A stretch of DNA of 64,000 nt from Pseudomonas koreensis (GTDB taxonomy: Bacteria; Pseudomonadota; Gammaproteobacteria; Pseudomonadales; Pseudomonadaceae). Of this stretch, positions 1 to 8,879 are shown one piece after another. The translations under genes were made by a program, and so were the position numbers. The stretch spans positions 5,317,501-5,381,500 of the forward strand of contig NZ_JALJWP010000001.1 in assembly GCF_024169245.1 (NCBI RefSeq). Reading direction: 5' to 3'. Each line of letters starts with the position of its first letter. The stretch's first letter is position 1. The notes under the pieces were generated by a model that was not told the origin of the DNA, did no database searches, and was given only the letters and a program-made list of their open reading frames with translations.

Positions 1-114
1 TTTCTTCCAAATCAGCAAAAACCTCTTCTATATATAGACGCGCCCCCATCCTATGCGCAGTATATTGCCCACTCCCATAACAACAGTCTGCTTTTGCCTG
101 GATGCCGCCCTGTA

Positions 115-1002
115 ATGAATGAACAACCTCGCTCCCTAGCCTCCATGTTGTTTCCGGTAGGCCTGCTCATGATAGCCATGGCATCCATCCAGTCTGGCGC
201 CTCCCTGGCCAAAAGCATGTTCCCGATTATCGGCGCACAAGGCACCACCACGCTGCGCCTGATCTTTGCCAGCGTGATCATGCTGCTATTGCTCCGGCCA
301 TGGCGCGCAAAGCTGACCGCCAAGTCTCTTCGTACCGTGATTGTCTATGGCATGGCATTGGGCGGGATGAACTTCCTCTTTTATATGTCTCTGCGCACGG
401 TGCCGCTGGGCATCGCCGTTGCGCTGGAATTTACAGGCCCTTTGGCCGTGGCTATATATGCTTCTCGCCGCGCCATCGACTTTCTGTGGATCGCACTCGC
501 GGCCGCGGGCTTGCTGCTGCTGATACCCACCGGCGCAACTACCGTCGGCATTGACCTGGTCGGTGCAGGATACGCATTGGGCGCTGGCGTCTGCTGGGCG
601 CTGTATATCTTGTTCGGACAGAAAGCCGGCGCCGACAACGGAGTGACTACGGCTGCGTTGGGCGTGATGATCGCCGCGTTGTTCGTAGCGCCGATCGGTA
701 TCGTCCATGCCGGCGCTGCGCTGCTTACACCCTCACTGATTCCCGTCGCTATCGGGGTCGCCATTCTGTCCACCGCCCTGCCCTACACCCTGGAAATGGT
801 TGCCCTGACGCGAATGCCCGCGCGCACCTTCGGCACACTCATGAGTATCGAACCCGCGTTCGGCGCGCTATCGGGCCTGCTTTTTCTGCAGGAATACCTT
901 TCATTGTCACAATGGCTGGCCATCCTGTGCATTATTCTGGCCTCCGTGGGCGCAACGATGACCATGGGCAGCGGAGCAAAGCCTGCTGTCGCGGCAGACT
1001 GA
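115..1002 (+). CDS. rhtA: RhtA-like EamA-family inner-membrane exporter
   Basis: A 295-residue, strongly hydrophobic protein with about ten membrane segments arranged as two EamA (DMT superfamily) repeats. The N-terminal stretch with SGASLAKSMFP and the whole-protein layout resemble the threonine/homoserine exporter RhtA, which pumps amino acids out across the inner membrane. ATG 115 was chosen over an in-frame TTG 21 bases upstream because family members start at this point and the upstream codons read like leader. It stands alone on the plus strand. The export substrate is inferred from family only. Confidence 0.85.
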   Translation: MNEQPRSLASMLFPVGLLMIAMASIQSGASLAKSMFPIIGAQGTTTLRLIFASVIMLLLLRPWRAKLTAKSLRTVIVYGMALGGMNFLFYMSLRTVPLGIAVALEFTGPLAVAIYASRRAIDFLWIALAAAGLLLLIPTGATTVGIDLVGAGYALGAGVCWALYILFGQKAGADNGVTTAALGVMIAALFVAPIGIVHAGAALLTPSLIPVAIGVAILSTALPYTLEMVALTRMPARTFGTLMSIEPAFGALSGLLFLQEYLSLSQWLAILCIILASVGATMTMGSGAKPAVAAD

Positions 1003-1171
1003 AGCGTAATGAAAAGTGGCTCTGGTAATTGGCGCTTATTTAGGCCATGTTTAGCTTCGTAACCCATCGCCAGGCATGGATTTTTTCGCAAAGGGACGGC
1101 ACAACGCTGCAAACGCGAGCGAATACAGGCAGACCCGAGCACAAGACTCGCGGCCGCTATTAAGGATGGTA

Positions 1172-1453
1172 ATGAAACGAATTTTGCTATTGATCGCCCT
1201 GCTGGCGATCGCAAGTTGCGCAGCGACCTCGGAAACCCAGGTCAAGCGCGGCAAGAAGGGGCTGCATATCAACTGTTCCGGGCTTTCATCCTCATGGGAC
1301 AAGTGCTACACCAGCGCCGCCAACTCCTGCGCTCCCAAGGGATACAAGGTGATCGCCAAATCCGGGGATGCCGTGGAAGAGCCTGGCGATTACCCGTTCG
1401 GCTTGAACCCGGCCGGTTATACCAGCCGCAGCATGATCGTCATCTGCAAATAA
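1172..1453 (+). CDS. Small putative lipoprotein
   Basis: A 93-residue protein with a lipoprotein signal peptide: a basic start (MKR), a hydrophobic core and a lipobox ending AIAS-C at residue 16, so a lipid-anchored periplasmic protein is expected. Four further cysteines (in NCSG, KCYT, NSCAP and VICK) could form disulfides. ATG 1172 has AAGGA five bases upstream; an ATG six bases earlier is too close to it. The gene ends directly against the stop codon of the convergent TetR gene, with no base between them. Function not recognised. Confidence 0.7.
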   Translation: MKRILLLIALLAIASCAATSETQVKRGKKGLHINCSGLSSSWDKCYTSAANSCAPKGYKVIAKSGDAVEEPGDYPFGLNPAGYTSRSMIVICK

Positions 1454-2023
1454 CTACTCGGCTCGCGGGGAAGCGAGCTGACGGGTGATTTGCTCATGGC
1501 TCGAGCGCAATACCGTACGCTGCACGTCCGGTGTTGCCAGCATCCGCGCGACCACCAACGCGCCAACGCATTGCGAAAGCACCGACCAGGCCAGGCTTTC
1601 ACTTTCCAGTATCTGCGCCCAGCCTTGCTGGAGACGACAGATCCATTCTTCAGCCTGCTCACGCACCTGCACATCGGCACGCGCGATCTCTGCACCCAAT
1701 GTCGGCAGCGCGCAGCCGGACTCGGGTTGCTCGACGTGGGCCATGCTCAGATACTGCTTCAGACAACGCTCCAGCCGCTGCCGATCTGCACCGCCCTGCC
1801 CACCAAGACGCTCAAGACTTTCACTCAACTCTCGCTCGACGATGGCAGCAAACAACCCATCCTTTGAGGAAAAGTGGCTGTAGAACGCTGCGCCACTCAA
1901 ACCAATAGCCTTCATCAGACCATCCACGCCCACCGTGGAAAACCCCGATTTCTTTGCCGAAAGCGCGCTGCTTTGCAGCAAGCGTTCGCGGGTTTCCGAT
2001 TTGTGTCCGGCTGAATAACGCAT
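1454..2023 (-). CDS. TetR/AcrR-family transcriptional regulator
   Basis: A 189-residue TetR-type repressor. The N-terminal helix-turn-helix is clear (residues about 10-57, with GVDGLMKAIGLSGAAFYSHF) and is followed by a variable ligand-binding half. ATG 2023 is preceded by AGGAGAGG, a strong ribosome binding site; a longer upstream reading frame lacks one. It is divergent from the SDR gene at 2115, and the 91-bp gap contains an inverted repeat, so autorepression and control of the SDR/isomerase pair are likely. The inducer is unknown. Confidence 0.85.
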   Translation of the reverse strand: MRYSAGHKSETRERLLQSSALSAKKSGFSTVGVDGLMKAIGLSGAAFYSHFSSKDGLFAAIVERELSESLERLGGQGGADRQRLERCLKQYLSMAHVEQPESGCALPTLGAEIARADVQVREQAEEWICRLQQGWAQILESESLAWSVLSQCVGALVVARMLATPDVQRTVLRSSHEQITRQLASPRAE

Positions 2024-2070
2024 GTCCTCTCCTGAAATAGATCGCCTTGACGCTGCCCGAATCCTAGCAT

Positions 2071-2097
2071 AACGTTCGTTAACTAAACGATCGTTAA
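2071..2097. promoter_or_regulatory. Probable TetR operator between the TetR and SDR genes
   Basis: An AT-rich stretch with the 10-bp perfect palindrome AACGATCGTT (2086-2095) and a second, imperfect half (CGTTCGTTA) just before it, giving the usual look of a TetR-family operator. CGTTAAC occurs twice as a direct repeat. It lies 18 bases before the SDR start and 48 bases before the regulator start, so a bound repressor could cover both promoters. Binding is inferred. Confidence 0.55.
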
Positions 2098-2114
2098 CCC
2101 AAAGGGATTCGCCC

Positions 2115-2843
2115 ATGAATAACAAGAAGGTCGTATTGGTTGTCGGTGCGGGCGATGCCACTGGCGGCGCGATTGCCAAGCGTTTTGCCAATGAAGGATT
2201 CATTGCCTGCGTGACCCGGCGCAGCGCCGACAAACTGCAGCCACTGGTCGACGCCATAGTCGCTGAAGGCGGTGAGGCTCATGGTTTTGCCTGCGATGCG
2301 CGCAAGGAAGAAGACGTCGTCGCTCTGATCGAAGACATCGAAACCCGCGTCGGTCCGATCGAGGCCTTTGTCTTCAACATCGGCGCCAACGTGCCATGCA
2401 GCATTCTCGAAGAAACCGCACGCAAGTATTTCAAGATCTGGGAGATGGCCTGTTTCTCCGGGTTTCTCAATGCCCGTGAAGTGGCCAAGCGCATGGTGAC
2501 CCGGCAGCGCGGCACGATTCTGTTTACCGGTGCCACCGCCGGACTGCGCGGTGCTTCCGGATTCGCCGCTTTCGCTGGCGCCAAACACGGTATCCGCGCA
2601 CTGGCCCAAAGCATGGCGAGGGAACTGGGACCGATGAACATCCATGTCGCCCATGTCGTAGTGGACGGTGCGATCGACACCGACTTCATCCGCAACAGCT
2701 TTCCCGAAAAATACGCGACCAAGGATCAGGACGGCATTCTCGATCCAGAGCACATCGCTGAGAACTACTGGTATCTGCACAGCCAGCCACGGGATGCATG
2801 GACGTTCGAGCTGGATCTGCGACCATGGAACGAACGCTGGTAA
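2115..2843 (+). CDS. Short-chain dehydrogenase-like protein lacking the catalytic Tyr
   Basis: A 242-residue Rossmann-fold protein of the SDR superfamily. The cofactor loop is atypical (GAGDATGGAIA) and the expected YxxxK motif reads FAGAK (about residues 157-161): Phe replaces the catalytic Tyr while Lys is kept. This combination is described for the SDR_c10 subgroup, whose chemistry is unclear. The next gene is a glutathione-dependent isomerase-like protein 38 bp downstream, and a TetR gene is divergent upstream, suggesting a small regulated catabolic or detoxification unit. It may bind NAD(P) without classical oxidoreductase activity. Confidence 0.8.
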   Translation: MNNKKVVLVVGAGDATGGAIAKRFANEGFIACVTRRSADKLQPLVDAIVAEGGEAHGFACDARKEEDVVALIEDIETRVGPIEAFVFNIGANVPCSILEETARKYFKIWEMACFSGFLNAREVAKRMVTRQRGTILFTGATAGLRGASGFAAFAGAKHGIRALAQSMARELGPMNIHVAHVVVDGAIDTDFIRNSFPEKYATKDQDGILDPEHIAENYWYLHSQPRDAWTFELDLRPWNERW

Positions 2844-2881
2844 GCCCTTACTCATTACAACAATAAGAGAGCAACCTGATC

Positions 2882-3478
2882 ATGACGAAAACAGTGGAGT
2901 TTTACTTCGACCTCGGCAGCCCCACCACCTATCTGGCATACACGCAGTTGCCGAAGATTTGCGCGCAAACCCGAAGCGACCTGATCTACATCCCGATGCT
3001 GTTGGGAGGCGTGTTCAAAGCCACCGGTAACGCTTCGCCGGCAGTGATTCCGGCCAAGGGCCGCTACATGTTTCAAGACCTAGACCGATTTGCCAAACGC
3101 TATGGCGTCCAGCTCAAATTCAATCCGCACTTTCCGATCAACACGCTGACGTTGATGCGTGCCGTCACTGGCATGCAGATGCACCAGCCGCAGCGTTTCG
3201 CGGAGTTCGTCGATTGTCTGTTCAGGGCGCTTTGGGTAGAAGGCCGTAACCTCAACGACCCGCAAGCCACTGCCGCCGTGCTCACTGAAAACGGCTTCGA
3301 TCCCCAAGAGATAATGGCGTTGACCAACGATGAATCAGTAAAAGCTGCACTCAAGGAAAACACCGAAGCCGCCATCAGGCGCGGCGTTTTCGGTGCCCCC
3401 AGCATGTTCATCGGCGATCAGCTCTTCTTCGGTCAGGATCGACTCGACTTCGTAGAAGAGGCATTGCGCCAGGATTGA
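2882..3478 (+). CDS. DsbA-like 2-hydroxychromene-2-carboxylate isomerase family protein
   Basis: A 198-residue member of the kappa-GST/HCCA isomerase branch of the thioredoxin fold. The start VEFYFDLGSPTTYLAY carries the conserved Ser that replaces the CxxC of DsbA and activates glutathione, and the C-terminal GVFGAPSMFIGDQLFFGQDRL is the family signature that closes the glutathione site. There is no signal peptide, so it is cytoplasmic. It follows the SDR gene closely and is probably co-transcribed. True HCCA isomerase activity (naphthalene pathway) is unlikely, as no other naphthalene genes are present; a glutathione-linked isomerase or transferase is a safer call. Confidence 0.8.
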   Translation: MTKTVEFYFDLGSPTTYLAYTQLPKICAQTRSDLIYIPMLLGGVFKATGNASPAVIPAKGRYMFQDLDRFAKRYGVQLKFNPHFPINTLTLMRAVTGMQMHQPQRFAEFVDCLFRALWVEGRNLNDPQATAAVLTENGFDPQEIMALTNDESVKAALKENTEAAIRRGVFGAPSMFIGDQLFFGQDRLDFVEEALRQD

Positions 3479-3486
3479 AGCCAAGC

Positions 3487-3512
3487 CCAAGGCACCGCGA
3501 GCAGTGCCTTGG
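3487..3512. terminator. Hairpin between convergent genes
   Basis: A 9-bp perfect stem (CCAAGGCAC / GTGCCTTGG) with an 8-base loop, in the 43-bp gap between the isomerase gene (plus) and the peptidase gene (minus). There is no long U-tract, so it is a weak or bidirectional terminator candidate. Confidence 0.55.
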
Positions 3513-3521
3513 TTAAATCGA

Positions 3522-5330
3522 TCAAATGGCCACAGTACGCTCGTTCAGCCAGCTCAGCGCCGCACCATCCAGCAATGGGCTCAGACGCTCACGCACTTCA
3601 CTGTGATAAGCATTGAGCCATTGCTTCTCCTCCTGAGTCAGCAGGTCGGCAATCAGGCAACGGGTATCGATCGGGCACAACGTCAGGGTTTCGAACTTGA
3701 GGAAGTCGCCGAATTCGCTGCTGCCGGCCTCGCGGTTCATCGCCAGGTTCTCGATGCGCACGCCCCAACGGCCCGGGCGATAAGTGCCGGGTTCGATCGA
3801 GGTAATCATCCCCGGCTGCATCGCCGTTTGCGGCGCCGGCGCTGCCTGATAGGCAATCACCTGCGGGCCTTCGTGAACGTTGAGGAAATAGCCCACGCCG
3901 TGACCGGTGCCGTGACCGTAGTCGACGTTTTCAGCCCAGATCGGCGCACGGGCAATGGCGTCGAGCAGCGGCGACAGAATGCCTTTCGGGAACCGTGCCC
4001 GCGACAGGGCAATCACGCCTTTCAACACACGCGTGCAATCCTGCTTCTGCTCTTGGGTCGGCGTACCCACCGGGACCATGCGGGTGATGTCTGTGGTACC
4101 GCCGAGGTATTGGCCACCGGAGTCGATGAGCAACAGACCATCACCCTCCATCACCGCGTGCTCTTCTTCCGTAGCGTGATAGTGCGGCATCGCGCCATTG
4201 GCATTGAACGCGGCGATGGTGTTGAAACTCAGCGAAACATAATCCGGGCGACGTTCGCGAGCGGCGGTGAGTTTCTCGTCAATGGTCAGCTCGGTGATGC
4301 GCTCGCGACCCCACGCCGATTCCAGCCAGGCGAAGAATTCGCACAATGCCGCGCCATCCTGCTCCATCGCTTTGCGGATGTGCTGAGCATCGGCTTCGCT
4401 TTTCTGCGATTTGGCCAGCGTGGTCGGGTTCAGGCCTTCGACCAGTTTCACGCCACTGTCCAGATGCTCCAGCAAACCTGTGGTTACTCGCGCCGGATCG
4501 ACCAGCAGGCTCGCACCGCTCGGCACAGCACGCAATGCATCGGCCACTTCGCTGTAGTCACGCAGCGTCACGCCGTCCTGCTCGAGCACGCCGCGCAGAT
4601 CAGCATCGACCTTGCTCAGCGCCACAAATAGCGTGGCCTGCTGTTGATTGATCAAAGCAAACGAAACAAACACAGGATTGAAGGAGACATCACCGCCGCG
4701 CAGGTTGAACAGCCAGGCGATGTCATCCAGGGTGGCGATGAAATGCCAATCGGCGCCACGCTCTTGCAAGGTCTCGCGCAGTTTCGCCAGTTTCTCGCCA
4801 CGGCTGATAGTCGCTTGCGGCGGCAGATGCTGATATATCGGCGCGTTCGGCAGGCTTGGGCGATCACGCCAGACTTCCTGCAACAAGTCGATATCGGTGC
4901 GCAAACGCGCGCCGCGTGCTTCGAGCTTGCTACCCAGTGTGCGCGCCGAAGCCACCGCCATTACTGCACCATCCACTGCAACCACGCCGCCCTCGGGGGT
5001 TTGCTCCGCCAGCCAGTCCAGCGGGCTCGGCTGCCCCGGTTGCAGCTTGACCAGTTCGATGCCGCTGCCGTCGAGCTCTTTGGTCGCCTGTTCCCAGTAA
5101 CGACTGTCGGCCCATACACCCGCGAAATCGGCAGTGACAATCAGCGTACCGACCGAACCGTGGAAACCCGACAACCATTGCCGGCCCTGCCAGTAACCCG
5201 GCAAATATTCCGACAGATGCGGGTCGGCGGACGGCACCAGCAGCGCATGGATGCCTTCGCGGCGCATCAGTTCACGGGTATGCGCCAGGCGCTGAGGCAC
5301 CGATCCTTCGGTCAAGGTGTGGGAACTCAT
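3522..5330 (-). CDS. Xaa-Pro aminopeptidase (M24B, long three-domain form)
   Basis: A 602-residue metallopeptidase that removes N-terminal residues preceding proline. Two creatinase-type N-terminal domains (about 1-300) precede the M24 pita-bread catalytic domain (about 310-535) and a short C-terminal M24 cap. The metal ligands are visible: Asp in LLIDSGGQY, Asp in GGTTDITR, His in GHGTGHGVGYFLNVHEGP, and Glu in SIEPGTY and VRIEN. Of two adjacent ATGs, 5330 was chosen because AGGAG sits five bases from it and only two from the other. It lies 68 bp downstream of the cysteine desulfurase-like gene on the same strand. Cytoplasmic. Confidence 0.9.
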   Translation of the reverse strand: MSSHTLTEGSVPQRLAHTRELMRREGIHALLVPSADPHLSEYLPGYWQGRQWLSGFHGSVGTLIVTADFAGVWADSRYWEQATKELDGSGIELVKLQPGQPSPLDWLAEQTPEGGVVAVDGAVMAVASARTLGSKLEARGARLRTDIDLLQEVWRDRPSLPNAPIYQHLPPQATISRGEKLAKLRETLQERGADWHFIATLDDIAWLFNLRGGDVSFNPVFVSFALINQQQATLFVALSKVDADLRGVLEQDGVTLRDYSEVADALRAVPSGASLLVDPARVTTGLLEHLDSGVKLVEGLNPTTLAKSQKSEADAQHIRKAMEQDGAALCEFFAWLESAWGRERITELTIDEKLTAARERRPDYVSLSFNTIAAFNANGAMPHYHATEEEHAVMEGDGLLLIDSGGQYLGGTTDITRMVPVGTPTQEQKQDCTRVLKGVIALSRARFPKGILSPLLDAIARAPIWAENVDYGHGTGHGVGYFLNVHEGPQVIAYQAAPAPQTAMQPGMITSIEPGTYRPGRWGVRIENLAMNREAGSSEFGDFLKFETLTLCPIDTRCLIADLLTQEEKQWLNAYHSEVRERLSPLLDGAALSWLNERTVAI

Positions 5331-5398
5331 CATGTCTCCTGCTAATCGCGTCATCGTTATTGTGAGTAGCCTTCTCGGCCATGGAAAGCGCCAGCTGT

Positions 5399-6565
5399 TT
5401 AAAGCCCTGTCGCCCAGAATGCCGGGGCACTGGCGCAGGCGGTTCTGATCAGTTCGACGGCCTTGTCGACATCCGCGACGGTGGTGAACCGCCCGAGGCT
5501 CAGGCGAACAGTGCGCCCCGCCAGCCGCTCATCATGCCCGAGCGCGAGCAGCACGTGGGACGGCGCATTGCTTGCGGAATTACACGCCGACGTCGCGGAA
5601 AACGCGATCGAATGGCTCAACGCAGCACTGTTGAACTCGCCCTCGCTGAAGGTCAGGCTCAGGGTGTGCGGAATACGTTGCGAGGCACTGCCATTGAGGC
5701 GCACACCCGGCAGACTCAAAAGCTGTTCGAGCAAACGCTCGCGCAAAGCGACGATGGATTTTTTCTCTTCATCGAATGCGTCGGCGGCCAGAGCGAATGC
5801 TGCGCCCATACCGGCAATCTGATGAGTCGCCAGGGTTCCGGAGCGCAACCCACCTTCGTGGCCGCCGCCATGGATCTGCGCCTGCAAGCGTTGCTGCGCG
5901 TGCGGGCCGACATACAAGGCACCGATGCCCTTGGGGCCGTAGAGTTTGTGTGCGGAAAACGACATCAGATCGACCGGCCAGCGGCTCAGATCGATCGGGA
6001 CTTTGCCGGCGCCCTGCGCGGCATCGACATGAAACAGCGCCTGCCGACTACGCACCACCTCGCCAATCGCCTCGACATCGTTGACCGTGCCCAGCTCGTT
6101 ATTCACCAGCATCAGCGACACCAGAAACGTGTCGTCACGGATGGCTTCGCTGACCGCTTGCGGCGTGATCAAGCCTTCGGCGTCTGGCACCAGATAAGTC
6201 ACGGCAATGCCCGAATCCTGCAATTGCCGGGCGGTGTCGAGAATGGCCTTGTGTTCGATCTGACTGGTAATCATGTGGCCGCCAGAAACGCCACGGGCCT
6301 GGGCGACGCCTTTGAGGGCGAGGTTGTTCGACTCGGTGGCACCGGAGGTCCAGACGATCTGCTCAGGCTGCGCGCCGACCAGATCGGCGACTTGCCGGCG
6401 CGCCTGCTCGACCGTCTGCCGGGCCTGCTGGCCGAAGGCGTGGGAGCTGGAAGCCGGGTTACCGAAGTTACCGTGAAAACCCAGACATTCGGTCATCACC
6501 CTGATGACCCGCTCGTCCACCGGGGTGGTGGCTGCGTAATCGAAATACAACGGACGTGTGTTCAT
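5399..6565 (-). CDS. IscS-like class V aminotransferase / cysteine desulfurase
   Basis: A 388-residue PLP enzyme of the NifS/IscS family. The Schiff-base lysine lies in SFSAHKLYGPKG, PLP contacts are in TSGATESNNLA and HVDAAQ, and the sulfur-carrying loop reads SATSACNSASNAPSHVL, so the catalytic Cys is kept. Cysteine desulfurases release sulfur from cysteine for Fe-S clusters or other sulfurated products. It is not in an isc or suf operon (no iscU, iscA or hscA nearby), so it is an accessory paralogue; the sulfur acceptor is unknown. It is followed by the peptidase gene on the same strand. Confidence 0.88.
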   Translation of the reverse strand: MNTRPLYFDYAATTPVDERVIRVMTECLGFHGNFGNPASSSHAFGQQARQTVEQARRQVADLVGAQPEQIVWTSGATESNNLALKGVAQARGVSGGHMITSQIEHKAILDTARQLQDSGIAVTYLVPDAEGLITPQAVSEAIRDDTFLVSLMLVNNELGTVNDVEAIGEVVRSRQALFHVDAAQGAGKVPIDLSRWPVDLMSFSAHKLYGPKGIGALYVGPHAQQRLQAQIHGGGHEGGLRSGTLATHQIAGMGAAFALAADAFDEEKKSIVALRERLLEQLLSLPGVRLNGSASQRIPHTLSLTFSEGEFNSAALSHSIAFSATSACNSASNAPSHVLLALGHDERLAGRTVRLSLGRFTTVADVDKAVELIRTACASAPAFWATGL

Positions 6566-6770
6566 AAAGGACTCGCAGAGCGTGTTCCGGGATCAGGAGG
6601 CTCGTGTCTGCAAACGACGATGCACAGCCTCGTGAGCTGTGCATGGGTTCGAGAGCGTCATCAATACCTGATCGGATGCCGTTAAAGAAGTAGGGCTTCA
6701 TTTAAAAGTGCGTAGGAACGCTCCTGAAACCGAGCTTAACAGGCATCGGGCCGACGATTGAAGCAATGCG

Positions 6771-7385
6771 TCAGTGAAAGCTTTCGAGAAGTAACGGATA
6801 CAGCGAGATCACGAGCAACGCCGCCATGCCCCAATTGAACACGCGCAACCAGCGCGGATCCTTGAGCACATTGCGCAACAGCGTGCCGCACGCTGCCCAC
6901 AGGCCAACACTTGGGAGGTTGATGATGGCGAATACCGCCGCGATGACCACGACGTTGTAGAAATAGCCCTGCATCGGCGTGTACGTGCTGATGGCGCCGA
7001 TGGCCATGATCCACGCCTTGGGATTGACCCACTGAAACGCCGCGGCGCCCAGATAACTGATCGGTTTCGCCTCGCCGTCGGCACCGTCGCCGACCGGGCC
7101 GGAGTGGGCGATCTTCCACGCCAGGTACAGCAAATAGGCGGCGCCGACATAACGCAGCACCGTATAAAGAATCGGGTAGGCCTGAAACACCGCACCAAGG
7201 CCGAAGCCCACCGCCACCACCAACAGAAAAAACCCGCAACTGATGCCGAGCATGTGCGGAATGGTGCGGTTGAAGCCGAAATTCACTCCGGATGCCAACA
7301 ACATGGTGTTGTTCGGCCCCGGTGTGATCGAGGTGACAAGAGCAAACAGGGCAAAGCCCAACAGCAGATCAAGCGAGAGGTTCAT
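6771..7385 (-). CDS. LysE/RhtB-family amino acid exporter
   Basis: A 204-residue membrane protein with about six hydrophobic segments and the family N-terminal signature TSITPGPNNTMLLASGVNFGF. Members export amino acids or related small molecules. It is monocistronic on the minus strand; the 205 bp between it and the cysteine desulfurase start contain no recognised gene. Substrate unknown. Confidence 0.88.
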   Translation of the reverse strand: MNLSLDLLLGFALFALVTSITPGPNNTMLLASGVNFGFNRTIPHMLGISCGFFLLVVAVGFGLGAVFQAYPILYTVLRYVGAAYLLYLAWKIAHSGPVGDGADGEAKPISYLGAAAFQWVNPKAWIMAIGAISTYTPMQGYFYNVVVIAAVFAIINLPSVGLWAACGTLLRNVLKDPRWLRVFNWGMAALLVISLYPLLLESFH

Positions 7386-7486
7386 CGAGGCAGTCCATCC
7401 AGGGTCATTCAGGTGTTGACCCTATCCCACGCCGCCCGGCAAACCCACGGACAGTTAGGGAAAACTTCAAGCAGTACAGTTTGCTT

Positions 7487-7756
7487 TCAGCTAGGACGTC
7501 CGTGCAGCTGTATGGCACGTTCGGCGCTCATCTCACCCTGTTGATCAAAGCCGAAAGTCTTTTGCGGCTGGCCGAGCAACTGGGCTTTTTTCGCGTGGTA
7601 TTCGTCGAACGACAGGCCGCTGCGGTTCAGCGCTTCCAGTGCCAATTCGCGGGATTCTTCAGCGGTGTAAGGGCGCAGCTCCGGCGAAACATGGCTGGCA
7701 CAGCCGGCGAGTACGGAAACAGCGAGCATCAGCGAAACAGTCAGTAAACGATTCAT
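7487..7756 (-). CDS. Small putative lipoprotein
   Basis: An 89-residue protein with a lipoprotein signal peptide (MNRLLTVSLMLAVSVLAGC, lipobox VLAGC, Cys at residue 19). The mature part is hydrophilic and helical, with no recognised domain. ATG 7756 was chosen because the signal peptide starts there; a longer frame upstream adds a poorly coded extension. It resembles small conserved Pseudomonas lipoproteins of unknown role. Confidence 0.7.
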   Translation of the reverse strand: MNRLLTVSLMLAVSVLAGCASHVSPELRPYTAEESRELALEALNRSGLSFDEYHAKKAQLLGQPQKTFGFDQQGEMSAERAIQLHGRPS

Positions 7757-7867
7757 GGGAGCGTCCTGGCGAGCAATGTGGGGTCGATGGAGAAAGGCTA
7801 CGCCCGGGCACGCTCGCGCAGAAATCAACGCTCTCAATAGTGGCTATCAGGTTTGCACTAATACGGG

Positions 7868-8221
7868 CTAACCCGGCAGACGGCAATGCAGCGCATCGTC
7901 GTGGCTGCGGGCAATGCTGCTGTGCACCTGGAACGAATTGAACGTCACGGTTTTCGCCCGATGAGTGCGGATCAGTTGCCAGAAATCCTGCTCACCGTTT
8001 TCGAAACTGTGAAACGCCGCCTCCCCCGCCTCGCGGCTTTGCCATTGCAGAAAGCTCAACACACGGCGGCCGTCGTCGCTGGCTTGCACGCTGGCACTGA
8101 GAAACCCGTCATAACGCTGAGCCAGACGCTCGGTCTGCGTCGCCAGTGCCGAGACCAGCGCCGCTTGCTGACGGGGTTCGATTTCGAATTCGATCAATTG
8201 GGTAAAGCTGCGATTGCTCAT
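7868..8221 (-). CDS. Antibiotic biosynthesis monooxygenase (ABM)-family protein, SoxR target
   Basis: A 117-residue protein with the small ABM ferredoxin-like fold (FTQLIEFEIEPRQQAALVSALATQ, then FLQWQSREAGEAAF). Such proteins act as cofactor-free quinol oxygenases or related enzymes. It is divergent from soxR and carries a SoxR-type promoter with a 19-bp spacer; in P. aeruginosa soxR also neighbours a monooxygenase gene in its small redox-cycling-drug regulon. Induction by redox-cycling compounds such as phenazines is therefore expected. ATG 8221 has a G-rich stretch upstream as a possible ribosome binding site. Confidence 0.82.
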   Translation of the reverse strand: MSNRSFTQLIEFEIEPRQQAALVSALATQTERLAQRYDGFLSASVQASDDGRRVLSFLQWQSREAGEAAFHSFENGEQDFWQLIRTHRAKTVTFNSFQVHSSIARSHDDALHCRLPG

Positions 8222-8270
8222 GGAAAGCCCCCACTCATCTTGAAGCGAGCCTTGCGACCCGAAGAGCTGC

Positions 8271-8301
8271 AGGGTAAAACCTCTAGTTAAGTCAAGGTCA
8301 A
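8271..8301 (-). promoter_or_regulatory. SoxR-type promoter of the monooxygenase gene
   Basis: On the minus strand a -35 box TTGACC (8296-8301) and a -10 box TACCCT (8271-8276) are separated by 19 bp, the over-long spacer typical of MerR-family activated promoters. Between them is the dyad CCTCTAGTTAAGTCAAGG (8280-8297), 12 of 18 positions symmetric and close to the known SoxR box. SoxR bound here would untwist the spacer when oxidised. Confidence 0.8.
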
Positions 8302-8314
8302 GAGCATTTTCTCC

Positions 8315-8767
8315 ATGATCAGCAAAGACCAGGTGCATAAACCCCTCACCGTCGGGGAAGTGGCGGCGCGCAGTGGCGTCGCGGTCACGGCGCTGCATTT
8401 TTACGAAGCCAAAGGTTTGATCAAGAGCGAACGCAATGCCGGCAATCAGCGCCGCTATCCGCGCTCCGTGTTGCGCCGGGTGGCATTGATCAAAGTCGCG
8501 CAACGGCTGGGGATACCGCTGGCGGAGATCGGCGAAGCGCTGAAGATCCTGCCGCAGAATCGCGCGCCGTCGGCGGCGGACTGGAAAATGCTGTCTGAAC
8601 AGTGGCAGCGCGAGCTCGACGAACGGATCAGACAACTCACGCTAATGCGCGATCAGCTCACCGGGTGCATCGGCTGCGGCTGTCTGTCCATGGAGGCGTG
8701 TCCATTGCGCAATAAGGGTGACGTGCTAGGTGACCGAGGCCCAGGCCCGCACTTTCGCGATGCGTGA
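8315..8767 (+). CDS. soxR: Redox-sensitive transcriptional activator SoxR
   Basis: A 150-residue MerR-family regulator: an N-terminal winged helix ([26 protein letters not shown]), a dimerisation helix, and the SoxR-specific [2Fe-2S] cysteine cluster [14 protein letters not shown] near residues 117-130. Oxidation of the cluster turns it into an activator. Pseudomonas SoxR responds to redox-cycling compounds and controls a small set of efflux and detoxification genes rather than soxS. It is divergent from the ABM gene with the operator between them, so it probably also controls itself. Confidence 0.95.
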   Translation: MISKDQVHKPLTVGEVAARSGVAVTALHFYEAKGLIKSERNAGNQRRYPRSVLRRVALIKVAQRLGIPLAEIGEALKILPQNRAPSAADWKMLSEQWQRELDERIRQLTLMRDQLTGCIGCGCLSMEACPLRNKGDVLGDRGPGPHFRDA

Positions 8768-8879
8768 TGCGCGCTGCTCGTCGGCAGAAAACCTGCGCTG
8801 CGAGGACGGTTCTATAGTGATTGCTCCGGACAAATCCGGAGCAACCCCATCTGTTGAAAACAAAAACAGGGAGAACGTC

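Noticed and set aside
2882..3478. True naphthalene-pathway HCCA isomerase (nahD)
   Set aside because: No other naphthalene or aromatic-ring genes are nearby; the family is broader than that activity.
3504..4651. Long plus-strand open frames opposite the peptidase and desulfurase genes
   Set aside because: They run antisense to well-supported genes with intact catalytic motifs; GC-rich DNA gives such shadows.
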